Assembly: GCA_021154945.1 (NCBI GenBank)
Contig: JAJNQF010000075.1
Coordinates: 1-21,344, forward strand
DNA: 21,344 nt
Reading direction: 5' to 3'
Source: Sphingomonas sp.
GTDB taxonomy: Bacteria > Pseudomonadota > Alphaproteobacteria > Sphingomonadales > Sphingomonadaceae
The notes beneath the pieces are model-generated. The model worked only from the letters and a program-made list of their open reading frames with translations, ran no database searches and was not told the DNA's origin. The translations under genes were made by a program, and so were the position numbers. Shown here in pieces: positions 1 to 7,303 of this stretch (positions are counted from its first letter, which is position 1; each line of letters opens with the position of its first letter).

Positions 1-18
1 GCCGATCCTCGGATCGGC
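1..18. terminator. Hairpin at window edge, possible end of an upstream gene
   Basis: GCCGATCC and GGATCGGC form a perfect 8-bp stem around a 2-base TC loop. No clear T-run follows, although CACTTTC lies about 10 bases downstream. It may be the terminator of a gene outside the window, but the 2-base loop is tight for RNA and a palindromic protein site is equally possible. Confidence 0.3.
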
Positions 19-117
19 AGGGCACTTTCATGTCGAGCCGCGGAACCGGTTTCGTCCGGAGCGGTTGTTGCGATGACCAGTCGGGCGCTCCCCCTTGACT
101 CGCTGGCCGTGAAATCG

Positions 118-143
118 CCCCGCTGCTGCCCCCCGCAGCGGGG
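118..143. terminator. GC-rich hairpin, terminator-like without T-run
   Basis: CCCCGCTGC and GCAGCGGGG are perfect 9-bp arms around an 8-base loop. No T-run follows on either strand, so intrinsic termination is only inferred. Apart from this hairpin and the one at the window edge, nothing convincing is seen between positions 1 and 339: frames there are stop-ridden or low-complexity arginine-rich shadows. Confidence 0.4.
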
Positions 144-339
144 CGTATCGCCTCCGACTCCACCGGGTTGCAGCAACGGCCTGGCGCGGTAGTCGATTTC
201 GGTCCTGGTGCCGCAGCTGCAGTCAGCCGTCTAACCGGACTCCGCCAGCAACAACGGCATATCCTTCGAAGGCAGGGCCATCAGCGTCGCGGCGAGGACG
301 ACGACGTCCTGATCTCGGCGCTTGGCAGGGGGCGGTTTA

Positions 340-705
340 GGAATGGCCCCGCTGCTGACGATGGCTCAGCCCCCTCTCAAACCGCCCGTCGGACTGGCGC
401 AGAGCGTCGTCACGGCGGTCCTGGCACGCAGCAGGAACAAGCCCGTCTACAACTTCCCTCCCGGACTGGACTTCGCTACGAGCCAGACCGCGGCGAAGCT
501 TCGGTACGGATCGTTCGTCGTCAGTAAGGGGGGCGGGACCTCGTGATCGTGGCATGACGTGCGTTGGAATCCGGGCTTCCAGCCGATCATCCGTCACTAT
601 GACAACCCGCCGATCGAGTTCAACTACATGATATTCCGCGTTTCCCCTTCCGAAGAAGACGCGAGCGAAGGCGAGGATCCTGCGACGTCGCCGGGCGCTG
701 TCTGA
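340..705 (+). pseudogene. Probable broken reading frame of unknown function
   Basis: One frame reads like protein on both sides of an in-frame TGA at 544-546. The first part (from ATG 340, 68 residues) contains RNKPVYNFPPGLDFATSQ and ends GGGTS. After the stop the same frame continues SWHDVRWNPGFQPIIRHYDN and on to an acidic tail before TGA at 703-705. Codon third positions are mostly G or C in the first part, as expected of a gene here. The same frame upstream has further stops near 190, 232 and 307, which fits decay. AGGA lies directly against ATG 340, too close for a normal ribosome site. I do not recognise the family. It could instead be two unrelated short frames, or non-coding. Confidence 0.3.
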
Positions 706-902
706 CGCGATACACGGCATGCCGCGACGAAACCCGTTAGATATCTGTTGCCAGACGGCGCAGGAGGACGCGCGCGCGTATGCCGGATCGTCGGCTTCCT
801 ACGGTCGAAGAAGCGGTGTGGGTTCTGCGTCCGTGGACGGGGCGGTCGTCGACGTCGTCCGGACCGAACGCTCCGACGGACGCCTGAGCCAGGTCGGAGA
901 GC

Positions 903-3290
903 ATGCCGGTCCTTAGCGCCCGCTCCGCCGTCCCGCTGCTCGTCGCGCCGTTGATCGCACTACAGATGACCGCTCCCGCATGCGCACAGACGCACGGTCG
1001 GCGAGCCATCGCCGTGCTGCCGGGGCCGCTCGATCGTGCGATGACGGTGCTGGCACGTCAGGCCGACATCGATATCGGCAGTGCGGAAGCCGGGCTCGCT
1101 CGGGTCACGTCGGGCGGCGTGAGGGGGCATCTGACCGCAGAGGCGGCGCTCGACCGGCTGCTCGCCGGAACCCCGTTCATGGCACGGCGACTGGGCTCGG
1201 AGAGCTTCCGGATCGTCCGTCGCCCGCCGACACCGACGCCCGTCCGTCGCGTACCCGCCCACGTTCCGATTCCGGCTCGGATCGAGGCTTCCCCGGACAT
1301 CGTCGTGACCGCCAGCAAGCGCACGACGTCCCGTCTTCGCTTTCCGGGAGCGCTCACGATCCTGCGACCGGATGGGAGAGCACGCTTCGGCGACGCCGCC
1401 GGCGAGGGACTCGACGGCGCGATCGCGACCACCCCCATCCTGCAGTCCACGGCGCTGGGTGCCGGTCGCAACAAGCTGTTCATCCGCGGGGTGGCGGACA
1501 GCAGCTTCGCGGGCCCGACCCAGTCCACCGCCAACGTCTACTTCGGCGAAGTCCCGGTCGCCTACAACGGTCCGGATCCGGGACTGAACCTGTACGACAT
1601 GGACCGGGTCGAGGTTCTCGAAGGACCACAGGGCACGCTGTACGGTTCGGGCGCGATCGGCGGAATCGTCAGGTTGGTACCGCGCGCCGTCGAACTGACG
1701 CACGTTTCCGCCAGCCTCTCCGGTGGCGTCAGCACGACCAGGTCGGGACGGCCCGGCGGCGACATCGCCGGCATGATCAATCTGCCGATCGTGAGCGGTG
1801 CGCTGGGCGTGCGTGCCGTCGGCTACAGGGTCGTCGCGGGCGGCTACATCGACGACGTCCGGCGCGGCCTCGCCGACGTCAACGGCGTGACGACGACCGG
1901 CGGACGCTTCGACGTCCGCATGGCTCCGACAAGCGGCTTGACGATCGATGCCGGCCTCGTCCTACAGAACGTATCCGCACCGGACCTGCAGTATGCGGAA
2001 CGCGGGACGGCACGGATGTCGCGCGCCTCGCTGCTCGCGCAGCCGTTCGAGCAGCAGTATCTCCTCGGTCGCGTCGTCATCGACCGACGCTGGGACGACG
2101 GTCTTCGTCTGGTTTCCGCGACCGGCGTGGTACGCCGGAATGCGGACGGCCGGTTCGATGCCACCCGACCCAGCCGGCCCGACTTCGCGATCGCATACGA
2201 CACCGACGAGCGCAGTCGGCTGTTCTCGCACGAGACGCGTCTGTCCCGGACCAGGGCGAACGGTAGCGGTTGGATCGTCGGCATGGCCCTGATCCATGCC
2301 CGTGACGCCTATGCGCGGAGGTACGGTCCGCCGAACCGCCTGCGGGACATCCTGGGGGTCACCAACCGGACCCTCGATGCCGCGGCGTTCGGCGAGGCCG
2401 GCTTCGCCGTGACGTCGAGGCTGACCATCACCGCGGGCGGACGTCTCACCCATCAGCGGACGGACGGCGATCCCGTCGGCGCATCGCGGTCCAAGGGATA
2501 CATACGCGGCCGCAGTTCCACCAGACTGGATCCCACACTGGCCGCCTCGTGGCTGCTGACGTCGAACGCGTCGGCCTATGCCCGCTACCAATCCGGCTTC
2601 CGGACGGGCGGGATCACCGTGGCACCGGGCATCGGCCGGGTATCCGATCTGCTGCCGGATACGATCCACGTCGCCGAGGTCGGACTCAGGAAGGAACGCA
2701 GCGGGCGGACCGGCCTCGCCGGATCGCTGGGAGCCTCGCTGATGGACTGGCGTCACATCCAGGCGGACGTCGTCGATCTGGCGGGATTCCCGTTCACGAC
2801 CAACCTCGGCGACAGCCGCATTCGGGGAATCGAAGCGAACCTCGACTGGGTGCCGCTTGTCGGCCTGCGGGTCGAGACGGCGATGTTCCTCAGCGACACG
2901 CGCGTGGCCGAGCCCGTTCTTCTGGTGCCCCGCTTCGTGGGAGCACTGTCGCCGAACACGCCGCCGTTCGCGGTATCGGGGAACATCGGCTACGACTGGT
3001 CGATGGGCGCTGCCGGCAGCGCGGGGATCGACGGCGGCTGGCGCTACGTCGGCCGCTCGGTGGTCGGGACGCAGGCACCGCTCGACGTTTCGCAGGGTCG
3101 ATACGGTACCGCGCATCTCGACAGTGAATGGACGCGCGGACGCCTGCGCCTGACCGTGACCGTCGAGAACGTGTTCAATGCGAAGGGCGACCGCTTCGCC
3201 GGTGGCAATCCGTTCGCGCTCCTCGCCCGCCGACAATACACGCCCGAGAGGCCGCGGACGCTCAGGATCGGGGGTTCGATCGCCTGGTGA
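903..3290 (+). CDS. TonB-dependent outer-membrane receptor with STN domain
   Basis: Outer-membrane beta-barrel that imports a ligand using TonB-transmitted energy; the substrate cannot be read from sequence. Of 795 residues, about 1-28 form a signal peptide ending near ACAQ. Residues about 35-105 resemble the STN (secretin/TonB short N-terminal) domain, with the typical RAMTVLARQADID and a repeat-like AALDRLLAGTPF. A TonB-box-like DIVVTA lies at 132-137. The plug follows, with NKLFIRGV and DMDRVEVLEGPQGTLYGSGA, and the rest is barrel, ending in an aromatic residue (SIAW). Length is normal for the family. ATG 903 is preceded by GGAG only 3 bases away, and by AGG 9 bases away. STN domains usually signal to a FecI/FecR pair; none is visible in the window, so any partner would have to lie elsewhere. 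A 35-codon frame at 780-887 precedes it, but I cannot support it as a gene. Confidence 0.9.
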   Translation: MPVLSARSAVPLLVAPLIALQMTAPACAQTHGRRAIAVLPGPLDRAMTVLARQADIDIGSAEAGLARVTSGGVRGHLTAEAALDRLLAGTPFMARRLGSESFRIVRRPPTPTPVRRVPAHVPIPARIEASPDIVVTASKRTTSRLRFPGALTILRPDGRARFGDAAGEGLDGAIATTPILQSTALGAGRNKLFIRGVADSSFAGPTQSTANVYFGEVPVAYNGPDPGLNLYDMDRVEVLEGPQGTLYGSGAIGGIVRLVPRAVELTHVSASLSGGVSTTRSGRPGGDIAGMINLPIVSGALGVRAVGYRVVAGGYIDDVRRGLADVNGVTTTGGRFDVRMAPTSGLTIDAGLVLQNVSAPDLQYAERGTARMSRASLLAQPFEQQYLLGRVVIDRRWDDGLRLVSATGVVRRNADGRFDATRPSRPDFAIAYDTDERSRLFSHETRLSRTRANGSGWIVGMALIHARDAYARRYGPPNRLRDILGVTNRTLDAAAFGEAGFAVTSRLTITAGGRLTHQRTDGDPVGASRSKGYIRGRSSTRLDPTLAASWLLTSNASAYARYQSGFRTGGITVAPGIGRVSDLLPDTIHVAEVGLRKERSGRTGLAGSLGASLMDWRHIQADVVDLAGFPFTTNLGDSRIRGIEANLDWVPLVGLRVETAMFLSDTRVAEPVLLVPRFVGALSPNTPPFAVSGNIGYDWSMGAAGSAGIDGGWRYVGRSVVGTQAPLDVSQGRYGTAHLDSEWTRGRLRLTVTVENVFNAKGDRFAGGNPFALLARRQYTPERPRTLRIGGSIAW

Positions 3291-3682
3291 CCGGTCTGCC
3301 CGATCGCCTCCGGCCATCGCCATGGGCGTACGGCGGCGCAATCCGTCCGCTTGGCCCGAGATCGCTCGTTGGTGGTTCGTCGCTACGGCATATCCAAAGC
3401 CGCCGCGCCATGGCGAAGAGGATTCGCCTCGCACGCAAGCCGGGTCGCACGAACGCTGCGAAGCCCGAGCACGCGAAGCCCCCCTGCGCAAGTGCAACGC
3501 CGACGAGGCGACGGAGTAGTGCCATGTCCGGCTTTCGGAAGCGAAGGCCGGACACCCTACGCTGCGTGCGATCCGGAAGCGTCTCATCGACCCAGTCCGA
3601 AGGGCCGCGAAGCGACGGCGGCGATCAGCCGCTCGTCGTCATCATCGAGCACGCATGCGAAGAGTGACGACGCCCACCAGCG
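3291..3682. other. Gene-free spacer between convergent genes
   Basis: About 390 bases separate the ends of the receptor gene and the exonuclease gene. Open frames here are arginine-rich shadows without ribosome sites or recognisable domains. The only structure I see is the strong hairpin at 3525-3554. Confidence 0.5.
3525..3554. terminator. Strong 13-bp hairpin between convergent genes
   Basis: TGTCCGGCTTTCG pairs with CGAAGGCCGGACA over 13 positions with one G-T wobble and a GAAG loop. It lies about 235 bases after the receptor stop and 130 bases after the end of the minus-strand exonuclease. No T-run follows, so it could be a bidirectional terminator or a dispersed palindromic element. Confidence 0.45.
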
Positions 3683-4582
3683 TCAACACGACGCCGAATG
3701 GCGCTCGGACCAGGTAACCGAACGGAATCTCGGCTTGGCGGTCCCTCCGTACACCCGAACGACGATCCATTCGTATTCGTCATCGAATTCCGACGATGGC
3801 ACCTCCTTCCACCAGTGTCCCCCGTGTGCGTTCCACCGGTAGCCACGATGCGCCAGCAGGTCGCCCGCCCCTGATGGTGCGCCCACCGCATCTATGACCC
3901 ATGACGGTCGGGACGCGGCCTCCACCGCCGCCCCGAGTACGGTACCTCCGGACGGCAGGGGACGATCCAGCAGATGCAGGAGGGCGGTCACCTCGGCCGA
4001 CCCGCGATGGGGCGCGTAGAACATGCCCATCTGCATCATCATGTAGGCCATGCTCCCGCCCTCAAGGCCGTTGTCCCGCCAGTCGACGTCGCTGGAGGTG
4101 CAGACCCAGGGCCGCGCCACCGCCAGCGGCAACCGCTTCTCGACGAACGGTCTATCGAACGACGCGTCGTGCGAGACGACGAAGTCCGCGTCCGCGATCA
4201 GGGACGCGGCGACGGGGTCCATGATGCTTCGCCCGAGGACTTCGGAGGGCGCTATTCCGGTGGATCGCGTCACCTCCGGGTCGATCGGTCTACCGGGATC
4301 CTCGAGCCAGTGATGCGACCGCCCCGTCATCACGATCCGTCCCGCCGCGTCGGCCCAGAACCGCTGCAGCGCCAGTTCGATGACGGCATCACCGATGACG
4401 TCGGGACCCGTCGTCTCCGCGAAGAGGGCACAACCCGCCAGCATTCCCGGACGCACGCCCGGCAGGAGGTTCCTGCGCATCGGCGGCATGCGTCGCAGGA
4501 CGCGGAAGTCCTCGTTACGATCGACGAGCATGGCCATCGTCTCCATCGCAGCCGGCGATCCGAGCGCGACGACGTCCCTCAT
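3683..4582 (-). CDS. DnaQ-like 3'-5' exonuclease-fold protein with altered catalytic residues
   Basis: A 299-residue protein of the DEDD exonuclease (DNA polymerase III epsilon) fold. ExoI appears as LFAETTG (53-59) followed by DAVIELALQRF; the family normally has D-x-E-T-T-G, so the first aspartate is F54. The segment W92 to G117 matches the usual W-x(n)-PG-x-PI...TGI...V-x-G pattern. ExoII is SHDASFDRPF with D143. ExoIII is PHRGSAEV, with H192 present and E197 where aspartate is usual. The C-terminus (about 235-265) has DLLAHRGYRWNAHGGHWWKE, an RGYRW module I recall after other DnaQ-like domains. Its start overlaps the stop of the small upstream gene by ATGA, so translation is probably coupled, and both probably answer to the divergent ArsR-family repressor. 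It may be a weak nuclease or a nucleic-acid-binding derivative. Fold confident, activity uncertain. Confidence 0.8.
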   Translation of the reverse strand: MRDVVALGSPAAMETMAMLVDRNEDFRVLRRMPPMRRNLLPGVRPGMLAGCALFAETTGPDVIGDAVIELALQRFWADAAGRIVMTGRSHHWLEDPGRPIDPEVTRSTGIAPSEVLGRSIMDPVAASLIADADFVVSHDASFDRPFVEKRLPLAVARPWVCTSSDVDWRDNGLEGGSMAYMMMQMGMFYAPHRGSAEVTALLHLLDRPLPSGGTVLGAAVEAASRPSWVIDAVGAPSGAGDLLAHRGYRWNAHGGHWWKEVPSSEFDDEYEWIVVRVYGGTAKPRFRSVTWSERHSASC

Positions 4583-4857
4583 GCCGCGTACCCCGGTTCG
4601 ACGCTCGACGACGGTCCATCGACCGCGGTCGAACCCGGGACCGACGCCACCCGTGCCTGCACCTGCGCGACGGCTGGCGGGACCGGGGCGTCGATCATGC
4701 GCGTACCGGGGGCGAAGCCGTGCGACGCCCCGTTCCCCGCGTCGAACTGCGCCGCCGCCTGCCCGGATCGATCACAGTCGTCCAGCGGCCGGGTCGCGAG
4801 AGGCGGCGGGCACTTCGCCGTCCGCTTCTCGGGGTGCGAGGTCGCGGTGATCTGCAT
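4579..4857 (-). CDS. Small protein of unknown function upstream of exonuclease-like gene
   Basis: A 92-residue protein, rich in proline, alanine and serine, beginning MQITATSHPEKRTAKCPPP. A longer frame reaches 4950, but ATG at 4857 is preferred because AGGAG lies about 8 bases before it on the minus strand, and a start at 4950 would overlap the palindromic operator. No signal peptide, membrane segment or known domain is seen. Two cysteines (in AKCPP and DDCDRS) are far apart. Its stop overlaps the exonuclease start by ATGA, giving a two-gene operon transcribed away from the ArsR-type gene. Its role is unknown; it could be largely disordered. Confidence 0.6.
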   Translation of the reverse strand: MQITATSHPEKRTAKCPPPLATRPLDDCDRSGQAAAQFDAGNGASHGFAPGTRMIDAPVPPAVAQVQARVASVPGSTAVDGPSSSVEPGYAA

Positions 4858-4949
4858 AGTAGGTACTCCTGCCGCCAGCCGCTGGATCTCAGTGCCGTCC
4901 GGGGGGCGGTGCTGTCCGGACGGAACCAAGATGGACGCCACCGAAAACA

Positions 4950-4967
4950 ATTCAATACTTATTGAAT
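4950..4967. promoter_or_regulatory. Perfect palindrome, likely ArsR-family operator
   Basis: ATTCAATA-CT-TATTGAAT is a perfect 8-bp inverted repeat with a 2-base centre. It lies in a locally AT-rich stretch (about 4945-5000) inside very GC-rich DNA, between the divergent small gene/exonuclease operon and the ArsR-type gene. ArsR/SmtB dimers bind AT-rich inverted repeats of this kind near their own promoter, so control of both directions is a fair inference. Confidence 0.75.
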
Positions 4968-5036
4968 CAAATATCAGTGCGTCAATGAAATCTGAATCTC
5001 GTTGTCTCGTTGGTCCAACCCGCCTACATCGTTCCG

Positions 5037-5342
5037 ATGGACGAACCCGAAGCCCTGAAGGTCATGAGCGCGCTGGCCCAGTCCACCAGGCTGAGGGTGT
5101 TCGTGCTGCTGGCGGAGAGGGGGGACGCCGGTATGGGGTCGGGCGACATCGCCGATGCCCTGGGAGTACCGCGCAACCTGATGAGTTCGCATCTGGCCGT
5201 CCTGAGCAGGGCGGGGGTCATATCCTCCAGGAAGACGGGACGAGCCGTGACCTACACCGCCGTCGGCAGGATGGTCGCCGCCCTCGGCGACCATCTGCGG
5301 GATCTCGGATCAAGGAGCGCTGCCGGAACCGGGTCCGTCTGA
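5037..5342 (+). CDS. ArsR/SmtB-family winged-helix repressor
   Basis: A 101-residue transcription factor. KVMSALAQSTRLRVFVLLAE is the typical first helices of ArsR proteins. GDIADALGVPRNLMSSHLAV is the recognition helix-turn-helix, and VISSRKTGRAVTYTAV is the wing. There are no cysteines, so thiolate metal sensing as in classic ArsR or CadC is not possible; the signal must be another ligand or unusual site. ATG 5037 is chosen because homologues begin just before such a segment; an in-frame TTG at 5010 would add nine residues. No good ribosome site precedes either start. It is divergent from the small gene and exonuclease-like gene, with the 18-bp palindrome between them, so it probably represses that operon and itself. 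Confidence 0.85.
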   Translation: MDEPEALKVMSALAQSTRLRVFVLLAERGDAGMGSGDIADALGVPRNLMSSHLAVLSRAGVISSRKTGRAVTYTAVGRMVAALGDHLRDLGSRSAAGTGSV

Positions 5343-5678
5343 CGCGAATGACCGGACGCCCTCCTGCTCGACGCGGCGCCCGCATCGAGGACGGACGCTC
5401 GCCGCAACGGTAGCGTACGCCGATTGACTGCGGCTCCTCGTACCCGCGACGAAGGACGGCCCGCTCCTGCGAGGATGGCCGATCGGCCAATGAGCGCCGG
5501 TCTCCCGACGCCCCGAAGTGCGACGTCCGTCGAACCCGAGACACCTCGATCGGCGACGTCATCGCCTCCCGTCGCTCGCCGTCGGACCGCGTCCACCGGG
5601 GACGGGACGCCGTCGACGTCCGCGTTGAAGGGGGTGGTCGCTTCCCGACGTGGAAGCTGACCCGGAGAGGAAAACGAA
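5343..5678. other. Spacer with a 14-bp palindrome
   Basis: No convincing gene lies between the ArsR-type gene and the next plus-strand gene; frames are serine/arginine/proline low complexity. TGGCCGATCGGCCA at 5476-5489 is a perfect 14-bp palindrome. It has no loop or T-run, so it is more likely a chance or protein-binding palindrome than a terminator. Confidence 0.4.
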
Positions 5679-5969
5679 GTGGCGAACGGTGAGATCATGA
5701 TCGTGTCGGGGGATGATCGGAAGGCGGAGACGCAGGAGAAGAGGGCTCGAAGGCTCTTCGACGCGATGGCACGCAGGATCGGCCGCGAAGCGGTCAATCA
5801 TCTGAAGGCGATGTATCCGGCCGCGCTGCAGGCCGTGCCGAAGACCGCCGAGATATCCCTGACGAACCATATCCGGAACGACGTGAACTGGCACATGCGA
5901 CCACTGCTGATGGCCATGATCGCGATGCACAGGGAATGGGACGAGGAGCAGACCGCGATGGAGGACTGA
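5679..5969 (+). CDS. Hypothetical helical protein, 96 residues
   Basis: The GTG start at 5679 is supported by GGAGAGGA ending about 7 bases upstream. The protein is charged and looks mainly helical: an amphipathic N-terminal part (KAETQEKRARRLFDAMARRI), then NHLKAMYPAALQAVPKTAE, and a methionine-rich C-terminal helix around HMRPLLMAMIAMHREWDEE. There is no signal peptide and no recognised domain. It stands alone, 336 bases after the ArsR-type gene and convergent with the zinc-ribbon gene. I do not recognise the family and offer no function. Confidence 0.65.
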   Translation: MANGEIMIVSGDDRKAETQEKRARRLFDAMARRIGREAVNHLKAMYPAALQAVPKTAEISLTNHIRNDVNWHMRPLLMAMIAMHREWDEEQTAMED

Positions 5970-5975
5970 CACCGG

Positions 5976-6028
5976 CGGGCGTCCGGTCGGCCAAGGTCGG
6001 TAGGAGAAACCGAACCCGAAGACGCCCG
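5976..6028. terminator. Possible shared terminator structure
   Basis: CGGGCGTC and GACGCCCG (8 bp) enclose about 37 bases that themselves contain TCGGT...ACCGA. The element lies just after the 96-residue gene and downstream of the convergent zinc-ribbon gene. There is no T-run, so assignment is weak. Confidence 0.25.
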
Positions 6029-6145
6029 GGTGCGGGCAGCGTCCTCCAGGCTTACCGTCCGATGGTCGTCGAAGCGCGATGACGCACGGCGTGCAGGATC
6101 AAGGCAAACCCGCGCGTCGGGCGCCGGACGGGAAGGGCGCGGGCG

Positions 6146-6916
6146 TCACACGAACGAGGCCGCACCCGCCTCGACGTGCAGGACCGCCTGCCATCGCCCA
6201 TCGCCGCTGCCTCCTCCCAGCACGACCACGTCCGCATGCATCCCGTCCAGTTCCTCCAGAAGGGCGTCGGCGAACGCCGCCATCCGGACGTGGCTCACGT
6301 CGTCCCCATCGGGCAGGTCGACTCCGACGACTTCGAAGCCGCCTCGACCGTTCGTGATCGCGACGGCATCGCCGCCGTGTCTCGCGATCCGGACGAGGGC
6401 GTCGATCAGGATCGCCTTGGCTCGAGCTCCGACGGACCAGAGCGGTACCGCTCGACGGGGCTCCCCGGTTCGGGCGCGGACCTCGGTCTCGGACGGTGAT
6501 GCTGATGGGGCGGCGGCGCGGATCGGCTTCGTCACCGGACCCGATACCGCGATAGCGCCCCCAAGGCGCTCCGCACCCGACGGGGATGCCTTCTTCGACA
6601 GGGGCGTGGCGACGCCTCCGGACGGGGCGATCGGAACCTGCGCAGGCGGGTCCGCTGCACCGTGCCTGGAGACGGATGCGGAGATGCGGTCGAGTACCTG
6701 TTGGCGTGATGACAGCGTGGGGATCGTGTCGCGGGGCAGATGGGAAGGCGGAGTCGTGTTCTCGGTGCCGCAGAAGCGGCACGTCCATCCGGCTTCGCGG
6801 TGACTGCCGGGACCTTTCCTGACGTCGACGTACCAGACCCTATCGAGCGCGACGGTCTGACGGCGACGGCATGCGACGGACGAACAGATGACCTGGAGCG
6901 GTCTGGTGATGGTCAT
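6146..6916 (-). CDS. Zinc-ribbon-like protein of unknown function
   Basis: A 256-residue protein. ATG at 6916 is preferred over the longer frame from 6970 because CAGGA lies about 6 bases before it. The N-terminus has two cysteine pairs, C11-x4-C16 and C46-x2-C49 (WTCRFCGTEN), consistent with one zinc ribbon. Residues about 52-155 are a serine/proline/alanine-rich linker without predicted structure. Residues about 160-256 form a compact alternating domain: a helix with AKAILIDALVRIA, then DAVAITN, FEVVGVDLPDGDD, a second helix with AAFADALLEELDG, VVVLGGG and RWQAVLHVEAG. I do not recognise this second domain. The layout (zinc ribbon, linker, small alpha/beta domain) suggests a nucleic-acid or protein adaptor, but that is inference. 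It is divergent from the coiled-coil/HKD cassette, so shared regulation is possible. Confidence 0.7.
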   Translation of the reverse strand: MTITRPLQVICSSVACRRRQTVALDRVWYVDVRKGPGSHREAGWTCRFCGTENTTPPSHLPRDTIPTLSSRQQVLDRISASVSRHGAADPPAQVPIAPSGGVATPLSKKASPSGAERLGGAIAVSGPVTKPIRAAAPSASPSETEVRARTGEPRRAVPLWSVGARAKAILIDALVRIARHGGDAVAITNGRGGFEVVGVDLPDGDDVSHVRMAAFADALLEELDGMHADVVVLGGGSGDGRWQAVLHVEAGAASFV

Positions 6917-7303
6917 TGGAATTCCTGAATGGCGACCCTCACCCTTCCACGGGCGACCGGGGCAGTTCAAGACGCTCGATCACGGGACGGCAGGGGCCGC
7001 GACGTCCGCGGGATGGGGGCAGGACCGTCGACCGTCGCGGGCGGCGCCCTCGAACGGATCACCGCCCTGCGGATCGACGCTGCTCCACGCTTCGCCCGGG
7101 GGGGCCGATAAGGCGGCCGTGGTCCGGTCGGCCAGGACGCGGACCGCTCGACGGTGATCCGGTCGGGACCCGCTCGGCACATCGGACCCCGGGACAGGCC
7201 GATCCCGTCCCGGCCGATGGCGCGCGTGCGGCGACCGGAAATTAGGTCGGATCCGGTGCAGCCTCCGTTCGACGGACGCGGCCGGATGACGCAGAGGCGG
7301 GGC
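6917..7303. other. Divergent intergenic region
   Basis: This region of about 390 bases separates the divergent zinc-ribbon and coiled-coil genes. The coiled-coil frame stays open back to 7154, but its first 50 codons read as arginine/proline-rich filler. I see no clear -35/-10 pair, operator palindrome or small gene. Confidence 0.4.

Noticed and set aside
544..546. In-frame TGA as a possible selenocysteine codon.
   Set aside because: No selenocysteine-insertion-like hairpin was seen just downstream, and the same frame has further stops upstream, so decay is simpler.
780..887. 35-codon frame with AGGAGG upstream, before the receptor gene.
   Set aside because: The ribosome site is about 12 bases from the start, the frame is short and low in recognisable structure, and no family fits; I cannot support it as a gene.
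1962..3587. 541-codon minus-strand frame opposite the receptor.
   Set aside because: Arginine/alanine-rich shadow without domains; the plus strand carries STN, plug and barrel signatures.
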